DNA of 64,000 nt from Loktanella sp. 5RATIMAR09 (lineage in GTDB: Bacteria > Pseudomonadota > Alphaproteobacteria > Rhodobacterales > Rhodobacteraceae), in NCBI RefSeq assembly GCF_001419985.1, contig NZ_LJAL01000002.1, positions 124,001-188,000 of the forward strand, given 5' to 3'. Below the pieces are notes generated by a model, which searched no databases, was not told where the DNA came from, and saw only the letters and a list, made by a program, of their open reading frames with translations. The translations under genes were made by a program, and so were the position numbers. Below, in pieces: positions 25,752 through 34,550 of this stretch. How positions within the stretch are numbered: the first letter of the stretch is position 1; each line of letters begins with the position of its first letter.

Positions 25752-26894
25752 ATGACACAGACAGACGACTTTGGCTTTGGCACTCAAATCCGCAAATCCC
25801 CCTTTTTCGACGCCACCGTTCGCTGGGGTGCGAAGGCGTTTTCTGTTTATAACCATATGTATATCCCGCGTGATTTCGGTGACCCGGAACAGAACTTTTG
25901 GACCTTGGTAAACGAGGCAATCTTGTGTGACGTGGCCGTCGAGCGTCAGGTTGAAATCACCGGGCCGGATGCCGCAACGTTCGTACAGATGTTGACGCCC
26001 CGCGATCTGACCAAGATGGCCGTGGGACAGTGCAAATACGTGCTGATCACCAACGCCGACGGCGGCATCTTGAACGATCCGATCCTGCTGCGTCTGGCGG
26101 AAAACCATTTCTGGATCTCGCTGGCCGACAGCGACATCCTTTTGTGGGCGCAAGGCCTGGCCGTGCATTCAGGGCTCGATGTGACGATCGGTGAGCCCGA
26201 TGTCTCGCCGCTTCAGCTTCAGGGTCCGAAGTCGGGCCTGATCATGCAGGAGCTGTTCGGCGAGAGCATCATGGACCTGAAATATTACTGGCTGCGTGAG
26301 GTTGATCTGGATGGCATTCCGCTGATCGTGTCGCGCACGGGTTGGTCGAGCGAGTTGGGCTATGAGCTTTACCTGCGCGATGGCGCGATGGGGGATATGC
26401 TTTGGGAGCGGATCATGGCGGCAGGCATACAGCACGGCCTCAAGCCCGGTCATACGTCTTCCATCCGCCGCATCGAGGGCGGCATGCTGTCTTACCACGC
26501 AGATGCGGACATCCACACCAATCCGTTCGAGTTGGGCCTTGACCGTCTTGTGAACCTTGACATGGACGCCGATTTCATCGGCAAGGCCGCGCTGCGCCGC
26601 ATCAGGGAGGAGGGGCCGAAGCGCAAGCAAGTTGGTCTGGTCATCGATTGTGATCCATTGTCTGGACCCAACACCACCTTCTGGCCGATCAACCAAGGCG
26701 GCGAAACGATCGGTAAGGTCACTTCTGCGGTTTATTCACCGCGCCTTGAGAAAAACATCGCACTGGCGATGGTCGCGGTCGATGCAGCAGTGCTGGGTGC
26801 CGAAGTGGAGGTTGTTACGAAATCCGGCCCGACCAAGGCGGTTGTCGTTGAACGTCCCTTCTACGACCCCAAGAAGCAGATCGCGGCGGCCTGA
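25752..26894 (+). CDS. Aminomethyltransferase (GcvT) family protein, DmdA-like
   Basis: A 380-residue cytoplasmic protein of the GcvT fold. Matches to DMSP demethylase-type proteins include RKSPFF, a (K)AF(S)VYNHM segment near residue 35, DVAVERQVEI, a PRDLTKMAVGQCKYV block, GGILNDPI, DVSPLQLQGP and RTGWSSELGYELY. DmdA moves a methyl group from dimethylsulphoniopropionate to tetrahydrofolate in marine bacteria. Several look-alike clades exist that do not use DMSP, so the name is held at family level. The upstream Lrp gene suggests amino-acid- or sulphur-linked control. GAGGGCGA precedes the ATG. Confidence 0.82.
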   Translation: MTQTDDFGFGTQIRKSPFFDATVRWGAKAFSVYNHMYIPRDFGDPEQNFWTLVNEAILCDVAVERQVEITGPDAATFVQMLTPRDLTKMAVGQCKYVLITNADGGILNDPILLRLAENHFWISLADSDILLWAQGLAVHSGLDVTIGEPDVSPLQLQGPKSGLIMQELFGESIMDLKYYWLREVDLDGIPLIVSRTGWSSELGYELYLRDGAMGDMLWERIMAAGIQHGLKPGHTSSIRRIEGGMLSYHADADIHTNPFELGLDRLVNLDMDADFIGKAALRRIREEGPKRKQVGLVIDCDPLSGPNTTFWPINQGGETIGKVTSAVYSPRLEKNIALAMVAVDAAVLGAEVEVVTKSGPTKAVVVERPFYDPKKQIAAA

Positions 26895-26972
26895 AACCTC
26901 TATCGGAAACGGCGCGTGCGGACTGAGGTTGGCGCGCCGCGTCCCGTTCGCGCATCACAAAAGCGTCCTGAT

Positions 26973-27215
26973 ATGTCCGACCTTTCGATCAAGCGGCATT
27001 GGCAGCGCGCTGAATCCCGTGTTCGCAACGGTGACGTATTCGAACGCACAACACCGTGCACATGAACCGTATGTATGACATCGCCGTGGACACAGGCCCC
27101 GACTGGGGCGGCAACCCGGACCACACAAACCCGGAACAGGCCCTCGCTTCAGCGCTGCCGAGCTGCCACATGATGGCCTGCCTCGCGCTGGCAGCCAAGG
27201 ACCGGTATTTTGCGC
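26973..27215 (+). pseudogene. Broken OsmC-family gene
   Basis: Frame 1 from the ATG at 26973 gives MSDLSIKRHWQRAESRVRNG and continues to FERTT; one missing base near 27050 then shifts it to the frame reading HTVHMNRMYDIAVD, NPEQALASALPSCHMM and LALAAK. That is the OsmC N-terminal half with its first catalytic cysteine (SCHMM). After about 27215 the similarity ends and the second cysteine region is missing. OsmC proteins reduce organic hydroperoxides. The frameshift and truncation make it inactive. Confidence 0.75.
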
Positions 27216-27552
27216 AGGGGGGCGATCCTGAATACAACAGGGCCCACGTACCTTTCGATAGGACTGATTGCGAAACCTTTCAGGCAGAGGGCGATCCCGT
27301 CGGTGTCGTCTTGCACCATCGTGGCGGCGACCTGCGCGCGCAGGGCAACGCGGTGACATCCAACTCATAACCAGAAGCGCCGCCGTTGAAGCGGTTATAT
27401 GGAGCAGACGCTTTGAGGGTAATGCACAGGCCTGGCAGGCAACACCGGAATGGTTTGACGTGCCTGACTGTTTTTGTAAGACTTAAAGGTGGCATGTTGG
27501 CATGATGGCGACGTCTCTATCGCGCGCCATTTCCGAATTAGGCAGTCAGTGA
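27216..27552. other. 337 bp with no recognisable gene
   Basis: Between the broken osmC and the antiporter gene. It holds short open frames with no ribosome sites or known motifs; the first part continues in frame from the osmC remnant but no longer resembles that family. Confidence 0.5.
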
Positions 27553-29277
27553 ATGACCGAAGCTATCGAAGGCTACCTGTTTTACGAATTCGCTGCCCTT
27601 CTCGTGTTGGCGGCGGGTATTGGCTTTGTCGGGTTGCTGCTTCGCCAGCCACTGATTGTGAGCTTCATTGCCGTGGGTATTCTGGCAGGCCCCTCGGTGC
27701 TGGGCATCGCCCGGTCAGATGCGCAGATCGACCTTTTGGCTGAGCTTGGCATCGCGGTGCTGCTTTTTCTCGTCGGGCTGAAGCTGGACTTCAATCTTGT
27801 GCGCACGCTGGGGCCGGTGGCGCTGGTCACGGGGCTTGGGCAGGTGCTGTTCACCACGGTCTTCGGCTTTCTGATCGCCCTTGCCTTGGGGCTGGATGCG
27901 CGCACGGCGATATATGTCGCCATTGCACTTACGTTTTCGTCGACGATCATTATCGTCAAGCTCCTGTCCGATAAGCGCGAGATCGACGCGCTGCACGGGC
28001 GGATCGCGCTTGGGTTCCTGATCGTGCAGGATGTCGTCGTGGTGATTGCGATGATCGCGCTGTCGGCCATCGGCGTGGGCGGCGGGTCGGGCAGTGAAAG
28101 CGCCCTCGGGGATGTACTTCGGGTGCTGGGCTACGGGTTCGCGATGCTGGCCTTCGTGATTTTCTTCATTCGCTATATCGCCACCCCGTTGGTCGAACGG
28201 CTCGCGCGCGCGCCCGAACTGCTTGTGTCTTTCGCTATTGGGTGGGCCGCGCTTCTGGCAGCCGTGGGGCATTACCTTGGCTTCGGCAAGGAACTTGGCG
28301 GGCTGCTGGCAGGAGTGTCTCTGGCCTCGACCCCCTTCCGCGAGGCTATCGCAGCACGTCTGGCATCGCTACGTGATTTCCTGTTGTTGTTCTTCTTCAT
28401 CGCGCTTGGGGCATCGCTTGATCTGTCGGTCCTTGGAGCCAGTGTCGGACCGGCTATCGTGCTGTCGTTGTTCGTGCTGATCGGCAACCCGCTGATCGTG
28501 CTGGCGATCATGGGGGCCATGGGCTATCGCAAGCGGACCGGGTTTCTGGCCGGGCTGACCGTTGCACAAATCAGTGAATTTTCGCTGATCTTCATGGCGA
28601 TGGGTGTGACCATCGGCCATGTGAACGAAGAGGCGCTTGGCCTTGTGACGCTTGTCGGTCTCGTGACGATTGCGGCCTCCACCTATATGATCACCTTCTC
28701 GCATCAGCTCTATGCGGTGTTCGAGCCCGTGCTTGGCATATTCGAGGGCCGCCGTGCGGGGGCCGAACCTGATGCCGGCGCGGACGCCGCGCAGCCCCAT
28801 GATGTGATCCTGTTTGGCCTTGGGCGGTATGGTTTGGGGATAGCCGGTGCTTTGAAAGAGCGTGAGCTGCGTATTCTGGGCGTCGATTTCAGCCCGGAAG
28901 CGGTGCGCTATGCCCGCTCGCAGGGCTATGATGCGATTTTCGGCGATGCCACCGACCCGGAATTTCTGGCCCATCTGCCGCTGCAGCACGCGCGCTGGCT
29001 GGTTTTGGCCGTGCCGGAGCATGACACGGGGCTCAGTCACGACGATTCGCGCACCGCTTTGCTGTTGGGAGCGCGCAGTCTTGGCTTTACCGGTAAGGTC
29101 GCGGTGACTGCGCATCACGATGCGGCTGCGGCGGCGATGACGGCGGCGCGGGCGGATCTGGTGTTGATGCCCTACCGTGATGCAGCTTTTGCCGCCGCAC
29201 GGATGATCACGGAAGAGATCCAGCCACCCGAGCGCGCCATGATAGCCCCCGATGGCCAGAAAGAGCTGCCGACATGA
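27553..29277 (+). CDS. CPA2-family monovalent cation:proton antiporter with TrkA-N domain
   Basis: A 574-residue protein of the KefB/KefC type. About twelve membrane helices form the Na+/H+ exchanger domain (residues 1-395). A cytosolic RCK/TrkA-N domain follows, with the nucleotide-binding motif ILFGLGRYGLGIAGAL and D at the end of the second strand (ILGVDFSPEAV). Such proteins export K+ or Na+ in exchange for protons and are gated by NAD(H) or thiols. The stop overlaps the tandem UspA start by 4 bp, linking ion export to stress protection. Confidence 0.9.
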   Translation: MTEAIEGYLFYEFAALLVLAAGIGFVGLLLRQPLIVSFIAVGILAGPSVLGIARSDAQIDLLAELGIAVLLFLVGLKLDFNLVRTLGPVALVTGLGQVLFTTVFGFLIALALGLDARTAIYVAIALTFSSTIIIVKLLSDKREIDALHGRIALGFLIVQDVVVVIAMIALSAIGVGGGSGSESALGDVLRVLGYGFAMLAFVIFFIRYIATPLVERLARAPELLVSFAIGWAALLAAVGHYLGFGKELGGLLAGVSLASTPFREAIAARLASLRDFLLLFFFIALGASLDLSVLGASVGPAIVLSLFVLIGNPLIVLAIMGAMGYRKRTGFLAGLTVAQISEFSLIFMAMGVTIGHVNEEALGLVTLVGLVTIAASTYMITFSHQLYAVFEPVLGIFEGRRAGAEPDAGADAAQPHDVILFGLGRYGLGIAGALKERELRILGVDFSPEAVRYARSQGYDAIFGDATDPEFLAHLPLQHARWLVLAVPEHDTGLSHDDSRTALLLGARSLGFTGKVAVTAHHDAAAAAMTAARADLVLMPYRDAAFAAARMITEEIQPPERAMIAPDGQKELPT

Positions 29278-30266
29278 TCAAACCGCGGCACGTACTGGTC
29301 GTTATGAACGACAGCGATGCGCAGATTGCGCTGAAAAGCGCGGCTGCGCTGGCAGAGCGGTATGATGCCGCGCTTGATGTTCTCGGGTGTGTCGAGCCGC
29401 CCCATGACCTTGGTGTGATCGCGCGTGTCTCCGGGCAAGATCCCGAGCAGCTGCTCGAACGGCTCTGCACTGAAAAAAAGGACCGGATGGCAAAGCAGCT
29501 TGCCATCCATCTGCCGGATTACAAGATCAGTCCGCAGATCAAGGTCGGTAAAGCCTTCATTGAGATCATCAGGTATGTTCTCGACACTGGCTGCGACTTT
29601 GTGATCAAACAGGCCGAGCCTTTGTCCGGTCTTCACCGCTTGCTGTTTGCCAGTACCGACCAACATTTGCTGCGCAAGTGCCCTTGTCCGGTCTGGATGC
29701 AACCCGCCAATGCGTCTCCGCACGTCAAACATGTGATCGCAGCCGTGGATGTTGATCTGGCAGATGCGGATGAACCTGAGACGCTGATGGCTTTGAATTG
29801 CCGTGTGATCCAGACAGCCTGCACAATCGCGATGCCGCAGGACGCGCGCGTCACTGTCCTGCACGCATGGGAAGCGGTGGGGGAAAATCTCGTCTGGGCG
29901 TTTTCCTCTGATACACGCTCTCGCGTGACGGCGGATCGCTATGTCAATGAAATCCTTGATGATCGCCAAAGGGCGATGCGTCGGTTGCTGGACAGGGTCA
30001 AGCTGGATCTGGCGGGTTCATCCCATCCTCCCTTTGACCCTGTGGTGATCAGGGGTGCCCCTGAAACGGTCATTCGGGACCAATGCCGCGCGCATGCGGC
30101 AGATGTTGTCGTAATGGGCACCGTCGCAAGGACCGGCTTCAGGGGCGTGTTCATCGGCAATACCGCCGAAAATATCATCAATACGCTGGAATGCCCGGTT
30201 CTTGCGGTCAAGCCGGATGGGTTCATCAGTCCTCTGGACCAGCGCTTTGGCACGACAGGATCCTAG
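29274..30266 (+). CDS. Tandem universal stress protein
   Basis: A 330-residue protein with two Usp domains (about residues 1-145 and 146-315). The second has a nucleotide-binding loop near GTVARTGFRGVFIGNTAENI, close to the UspA G-x2-G-x9-G-(S/T) pattern. The first begins RHVLVVMNDSDAQIALKSAA and its loop is degenerate. The gene starts within the antiporter stop codon, so the two are co-translated. Its 3' end overlaps the converging permease gene by 4 bp. Confidence 0.87.
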   Translation: MIKPRHVLVVMNDSDAQIALKSAAALAERYDAALDVLGCVEPPHDLGVIARVSGQDPEQLLERLCTEKKDRMAKQLAIHLPDYKISPQIKVGKAFIEIIRYVLDTGCDFVIKQAEPLSGLHRLLFASTDQHLLRKCPCPVWMQPANASPHVKHVIAAVDVDLADADEPETLMALNCRVIQTACTIAMPQDARVTVLHAWEAVGENLVWAFSSDTRSRVTADRYVNEILDDRQRAMRRLLDRVKLDLAGSSHPPFDPVVIRGAPETVIRDQCRAHAADVVVMGTVARTGFRGVFIGNTAENIINTLECPVLAVKPDGFISPLDQRFGTTGS

Positions 30267-31621
30267 AAACTACCAAACATCATGCCAAGCGTAACGATCA
30301 AGGCGCAGGCGATGGTCGGGACCACAACGGCAACCACGAAAATGTCGCCATAAGCCTGTCGGTGGGTCATGCCGCATATGCCCAGAAGCGTGACAACAGC
30401 CCCATTGTGCGGCAGCGTATCCAGCCCGCCTGTAGCCACGGCGATCACGCGGTGCAGCAGCGCCGGATCAACGCCCTGTATGGCCGCTTGCGCCACAATG
30501 GACGGCCCAAGCACGTCCAGCGCAATCGACATGCCCCCAGACGCGGACCCGGTAATCCCGGAAAGGGCTGCTGATGATAACGCCGCTGAGATAAGCACAT
30601 TGCCGCCTGCCAGCCCATCAAGGCTTTGCCGGAAGATCTCAAACCCCGGCAGGGTTGCGATGACGGCCCCGAAACCGACAAGGCTCGCGGTGTTGAACAA
30701 GGGTAACAGCGCTGATTCCGCGCCTTCGTTCAGGGTCTTCATCAGCTGTGCCGGGCGGCTGAGAAAAAGGGCCAACATCAGCGCTACGGCAAGTGCCGCG
30801 ATGACGGACCAAAGCCCCCGCACACGGGACAATTCAGTCGCGCCATATTCCGGGTCGGCCAGATACCCTGTGTCCAGAAGCGGTAAGACAACGCTGCCCA
30901 TGACCAGAGTGACGACGCCAACCGACAGGATCGGCGCTGCCGCGCGCCAAAGCGGCATTGATCCGGCGACCGTAGCGGTGTTGGTCACGGCAGCCACACG
31001 ATCAGCGGAAAGCGCACGCACCCGCCATTGCAACCAGACCAGTCCCAGAGCCAACATGATCGCCCCGGCAATCAGCCCCAGCCCCGGGGCTGCAAAGGCC
31101 GTTGTTCCGAACGTCGCCATTGGAATCGCGTTCTGGATGGATGGTGTGCCAGGCAGTGCCGTCATCGTGAACGTAAATGCTCCCAAGGCGATGGTGGCAG
31201 GGATCAGCCGCTGCGGCAGACCGGTTTGTACGAAAAGCGCGTGGGCAAGTGGCCAGGCCGCAAAGGCCACGACAAACAATGACACACCGCCATAGGTCAG
31301 CAAGCCACAGGCCAGAACAACCGCCAAAATCGCATTTTGCGGGCCAAGGGCCGCCGCAATCGCACTGGCCAAGCGCGCCGCAGCGCCTGACGCTTCCATC
31401 ACTTTGCCAAAGAGCGCACCCAGCAAGAACAACGGAAAGAAGGCGACTACAAAGCCTCCCGCCGCCTGCATGAAAATCTGCGTATAACCCGCAAAAACCG
31501 GAGTGCCGGATATGGCCGCAGCAAGCGTCGCCAACAATGGTGCGAGGATCAACACCGACACACCCCGCCACGCTCCGACTATCAAAAGCGCAAGTGTCAG
31601 AAAAATCAGGAGTACACTCAT
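30263..31621 (-). CDS. GntP-family permease
   Basis: A 452-residue membrane protein with about twelve hydrophobic segments, starting MSVLLIFLTLALLIVGAWRG, as in gluconate and hydroxy-acid permeases of the GntP family. Characteristic stretches include GVSLFVVAFAAWPLA and GMSIALDVLGPSIVAQA. The ATG at 31621 is preferred; a 105-codon upstream extension is hydrophilic and non-homologous. No catabolic gene lies next to it, so the substrate is unknown. It ends against the UspA gene. Confidence 0.85.
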   Translation of the reverse strand: MSVLLIFLTLALLIVGAWRGVSVLILAPLLATLAAAISGTPVFAGYTQIFMQAAGGFVVAFFPLFLLGALFGKVMEASGAAARLASAIAAALGPQNAILAVVLACGLLTYGGVSLFVVAFAAWPLAHALFVQTGLPQRLIPATIALGAFTFTMTALPGTPSIQNAIPMATFGTTAFAAPGLGLIAGAIMLALGLVWLQWRVRALSADRVAAVTNTATVAGSMPLWRAAAPILSVGVVTLVMGSVVLPLLDTGYLADPEYGATELSRVRGLWSVIAALAVALMLALFLSRPAQLMKTLNEGAESALLPLFNTASLVGFGAVIATLPGFEIFRQSLDGLAGGNVLISAALSSAALSGITGSASGGMSIALDVLGPSIVAQAAIQGVDPALLHRVIAVATGGLDTLPHNGAVVTLLGICGMTHRQAYGDIFVVAVVVPTIACALIVTLGMMFGSF

Positions 31622-32209
31622 GTCGAAGCCTCTTTCTGCGACGCAGCATACGCGCATGACCTGCAATCGTGAAGATATGTAAAACACGATCGAGAGTGAA
31701 TTCGCCGCTGCGCTGAGGAATACCCGCGCCGATTTTTGACAAACCTCAGAACTCAAGGTCGGCACCAATGGCCGGTTTTCCTGATATTGCACCGGCTTGA
31801 AAATTGGCGCGGGCGTCGCATTTCGCGCGCTGCGAACGCGCGCGGCACTAAACTGCGACGATCGGGTTGGGGAAAGACCCAGCATTCGCCTTCGAGCCGA
31901 CGAAGGCCTGGTATCGGAATACCTCGCGTTGCACATTGATCCGTGATTGAAGCTGAGCGCGCCGAAAGCCGTAAAGGAATTGGAAAAGTTGACGTGAACG
32001 CAACACGCACTGGAGCGTTAGGGGTGCCTGGTGCATATTTGAAAATCAAGTGCCGTATGTCTTTGGCGGTAGAGAGGGGGCTCTGGACCTCCGCCCAAAC
32101 ACCGCTGTATGCCCGTCTTCAACCGGGAGGGACTGGACCCCGGCATTTACACCGCAGTAGGTATGCGCCGTAGTCGCCCTAAGCGATTGCACAGTGAAGG
32201 AGAGCCAGC

Positions 32210-32269
32210 ATGCCCGACATCGCCGCCCGCCATGCCGCGAAATTATCCGTGGCGCCTATGATGGATTGG
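32210..32269 (+). pseudogene. 5' fragment of dusA, probable left attachment site
   Basis: ATG with AAGGAGAG upstream, reading MPDIAARHAAKLSVAPMMDW, the standard DusA N-terminus. It then leaves the family (Arg, Gly, stop). The intact dusA at 55343 has a different N-terminus but continues exactly where this stub ends (TDRHCRFF). Joining the two restores a normal DusA. The last bases (ATGATGGA at 32258-32265) recur at 55391-55398. Confidence 0.85.
32258..32265 (+). repeat. Candidate attL core
   Basis: ATGATGGA, identical to 55391-55398 and in the same dusA codons. Over 34 bp around it the two sites match at 26 positions. Tyrosine recombinases exchange strands across a 6-8 bp identical overlap, which this would fit. 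Confidence 0.65.
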
Positions 32270-32328
32270 AGGGGTTAGCGTTTTTATTCAATTGGTTAAG
32301 GGGTGTCATTTGCACTTAGTGTGCAACA

Positions 32329-32498
32329 TGAAATCGCCTTCTGTCGCGTTATCTCGGGCGTTTGGCGGTTGCGAGAACTTGGTCAAATTGAAGCGCTTTG
32401 GAACCGGATCGTCATAAGGATCTCATCCTCCCCGGCAACGGGACGTCGGGGTCTATCCCGCGCCATGCCGATCAGCTTTTGGGTGAGTTGAAGGTGGC
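32329..32498 (+). repeat. Dispersed repeat, copy B
   Basis: Partner of 24660-24818. It lies just inside the presumed left end of the dusA island, whereas copy A lies outside, 8 kb away. The last 35 bp are the best conserved part. Direct orientation. Confidence 0.75.
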
Positions 32499-33149
32499 TT
32501 GGGGCAGGGGGCGCACAATTCATTGTCGGTCTAGATTGTCTTGCTGTCCTTTCCCGTAACCGGTCAAAGCCGACCTTCGCTGCTCTCGAGGCGATTGTCT
32601 GAAACGCGCGACAGCATGACTCCGGACGTGCCGGCGACTGCAACCGTAGCGCCATCGTGGTCCTCGGCACATACGGAACCCAAGGCGACTTCGCTTGGTA
32701 GTGGTCCTCAATCACCGCCTTACCCTCCGCCCATATCGGCGTCGAACGCTGGGGCCAGAATTGCCCCGGCATCTATCACCGTTCCGTCTTCGTCGACTGG
32801 CGCGACTATGAATGAAACTACGGCTTTTGAGCATGTGAACCACGAGCGCCGGCAAAGACAGCGTAGGTCTTCATCCGTGTTGACCTAAGCGCTTTGAGCT
32901 ACTCAATGACCGGTGGTTCGCCGCTGCCGCTGCCAAGGTCGGTTGTGCGGATAGAACCGACCTTCGGTTTCCTACTTTCGCTGATGCAGCATTTTATCGC
33001 ATACGCGGCGATCGCCTTGCCCCGACGCAGTTCAAGTTGCGGAAGCGGTCATTGCCAAACGGCTTCGAGAACGTAGTCTAAACTGATCTTTCGCTTCATG
33101 ATGCCTGAACACCTGCTAAATAGTCTTAACGAATGAGGATCAGATCGCG

Positions 33150-34550
33150 TTAAGATCCTTCTGCCAAAAGGGGCGCTAAAACGGTAGCGGTTTGTCGGTC
33201 TGCACGTGGGCAACGCACTAACAGCATTGCCTCTCCTGTAATACCATTTGCCTTCAAGGCCATATCAAGGTCCGAAATCGGGCAGGTCATTGTGATTTGC
33301 CCTTGGCGCTGAGCCTTCGCCACGACTTGTACTTCGAATGCCGTATCAGGGTGATCTCTTTCAAGCTGGTTCATAATCTGGGTCGCTGCACCAACGGCCA
33401 TATAAAGTGCCACACAAGTCCCGGGCCGTAGGTCCGCAATCGCATCCGGAACGCGGTAGCCGTTCTCACGGTGACCAGTTGTCAGGACCAAGGTGTCAAT
33501 ATTGCCCCTGTCGGTCAGACTTTCGCCAAGGCTGGCCGCCGCCGCGCAGGCTGCCGTGACACCTGGTACGATTTCAAATGGTATGTTTGCCGCTTTAAGT
33601 GCGCGCATTTCCTCTGTGCTGCGGCCAAACACACCAGGGTCACCGCATTTAAGCCGCACCACACGTTGCCCGCGCTTGGCCGCTGATACCAGAGTTTGGG
33701 TGATCTTCTCTTGTGGCCAACTGTGACAGCCTGGTGCCTTGCCAACATAAATACGTTCCGCATCGCGGCGCGCAAGATCAAGGATTTCAGAGTCAAGCAG
33801 CCGGTCATAATAGATCACATCGGCCTCTTGCAGGCGTTGGACCCCACGCAGGGTGATCAAGTCCTTTGATCCCGGCCCTGCGCCGACAAGACTAACGCTG
33901 CCCCCTTTTGTTGCGCCAAAGTGACCTGTTTCAATCGCAGTTTTGATCAATTTGGCCGCATCGCGCTCTGCACCGCTCGTGAATAATTGGCGCGGGCTGT
34001 CGTTGAAAACCCAACGCCATAAATCGCGCCGCGCACGCGGCTCTAAACGCGCGGAGGCTGCATGGCGGAGCCGTCCAGCAAGGGCCGCAAGATCGCCCAA
34101 GCGCGGCTCTAGCACCTCTTCTAACTTTGTCTTGATTTGGCGTGCAAGAACCGGCGCTGTGCCTTCCGTTCCGATTGCCACGACGACGGGGTCTCGGTCC
34201 ACGATGGAGGGTGTGATGGCGTCGCAAAGATCCGGCTGATCAACGACGTTTACTGTCGCGCCGGCATCCTTTGCGAGCGTATGCAGCGCCATGTCGATAC
34301 CGGGGCATCCAGTTGCAATGAACACCAGCGCTGTGTCTGCGAAACTGCTTGACGATATCCGAGCTGTTTGATGGGTGATGCGGCCCGCCGTTGCGAGGTC
34401 CGACAATTCGGGATCAAGTGTCGGCGCCCAAACTTCGAGCTCTGCTTCGGTTTTCAGTATTAGCCGCGCCTTTTGTGCCGCCTGCTCACCACCGCCAACA
34501 ATGACGACACGGCGGCCCGCCATTTGCAGAAACATCGGAAAGGTTTTCAT
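33150..34550 (-). CDS. cysG: Siroheme synthase
   Basis: A 466-residue fusion. The N-terminal half (about 1-205) is the precorrin-2 dehydrogenase/ferrochelatase part with an NAD motif VVIVGGGEQAAQKARLIL. The C-terminal half is uroporphyrinogen-III methyltransferase (VSLVGAGPGSKDLITLRGVQ, YYDRLLD, VRLKCGDPGVFGRSTEE, IVPGVTAACAAAASLGESLT). It makes siroheme, the cofactor of NirB encoded upstream, which explains its place as the last gene of the nitrate operon. The ATG at 34550 overlaps the previous stop by 4 bp. Confidence 0.95.
   Translation of the reverse strand: MKTFPMFLQMAGRRVVIVGGGEQAAQKARLILKTEAELEVWAPTLDPELSDLATAGRITHQTARISSSSFADTALVFIATGCPGIDMALHTLAKDAGATVNVVDQPDLCDAITPSIVDRDPVVVAIGTEGTAPVLARQIKTKLEEVLEPRLGDLAALAGRLRHAASARLEPRARRDLWRWVFNDSPRQLFTSGAERDAAKLIKTAIETGHFGATKGGSVSLVGAGPGSKDLITLRGVQRLQEADVIYYDRLLDSEILDLARRDAERIYVGKAPGCHSWPQEKITQTLVSAAKRGQRVVRLKCGDPGVFGRSTEEMRALKAANIPFEIVPGVTAACAAAASLGESLTDRGNIDTLVLTTGHRENGYRVPDAIADLRPGTCVALYMAVGAATQIMNQLERDHPDTAFEVQVVAKAQRQGQITMTCPISDLDMALKANGITGEAMLLVRCPRADRQTATVLAPLLAEGS

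Larger units (their letters stand above)
31622..33149. other. 1.5 kb of decayed DNA around the dusA stub
   Basis: No intact gene can be supported. The part before 32210 looks like ancestral flank; the part after 32270 looks like the left end of an inserted element. It holds the dusA fragment (32210-32269), repeat copy B (32329-32498) and several interrupted short frames with no motif I can name. No integrase or transposase could be recognised in either strand. A weak 8-bp stem (33124-33155) overlaps the cysG stop. Confidence 0.6.

Noticed and set aside
28369..29118. Open frame of 249 codons on the minus strand
   Set aside because: Antisense shadow of the antiporter gene in GC-rich DNA; charged, low-complexity translation with no start signal.
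30369..31295. Open frame of 308 codons on the plus strand
   Set aside because: Antisense to the GntP-type permease; the translation is rich in proline, serine and alanine as shadows usually are.
32210..32278. The dusA stub as a real 22-residue peptide gene
   Set aside because: It is the exact N-terminus of DusA and ends where the family sequence is cut, so a truncated gene explains it better.
32383..32772. 129-codon minus-strand frame, considered as an integrase or transposase remnant
   Set aside because: Shares a short peptide (HLQLTQKLIG) with the frame over repeat copy A, but this only reflects the shared DNA repeat; no recombinase motif was found.
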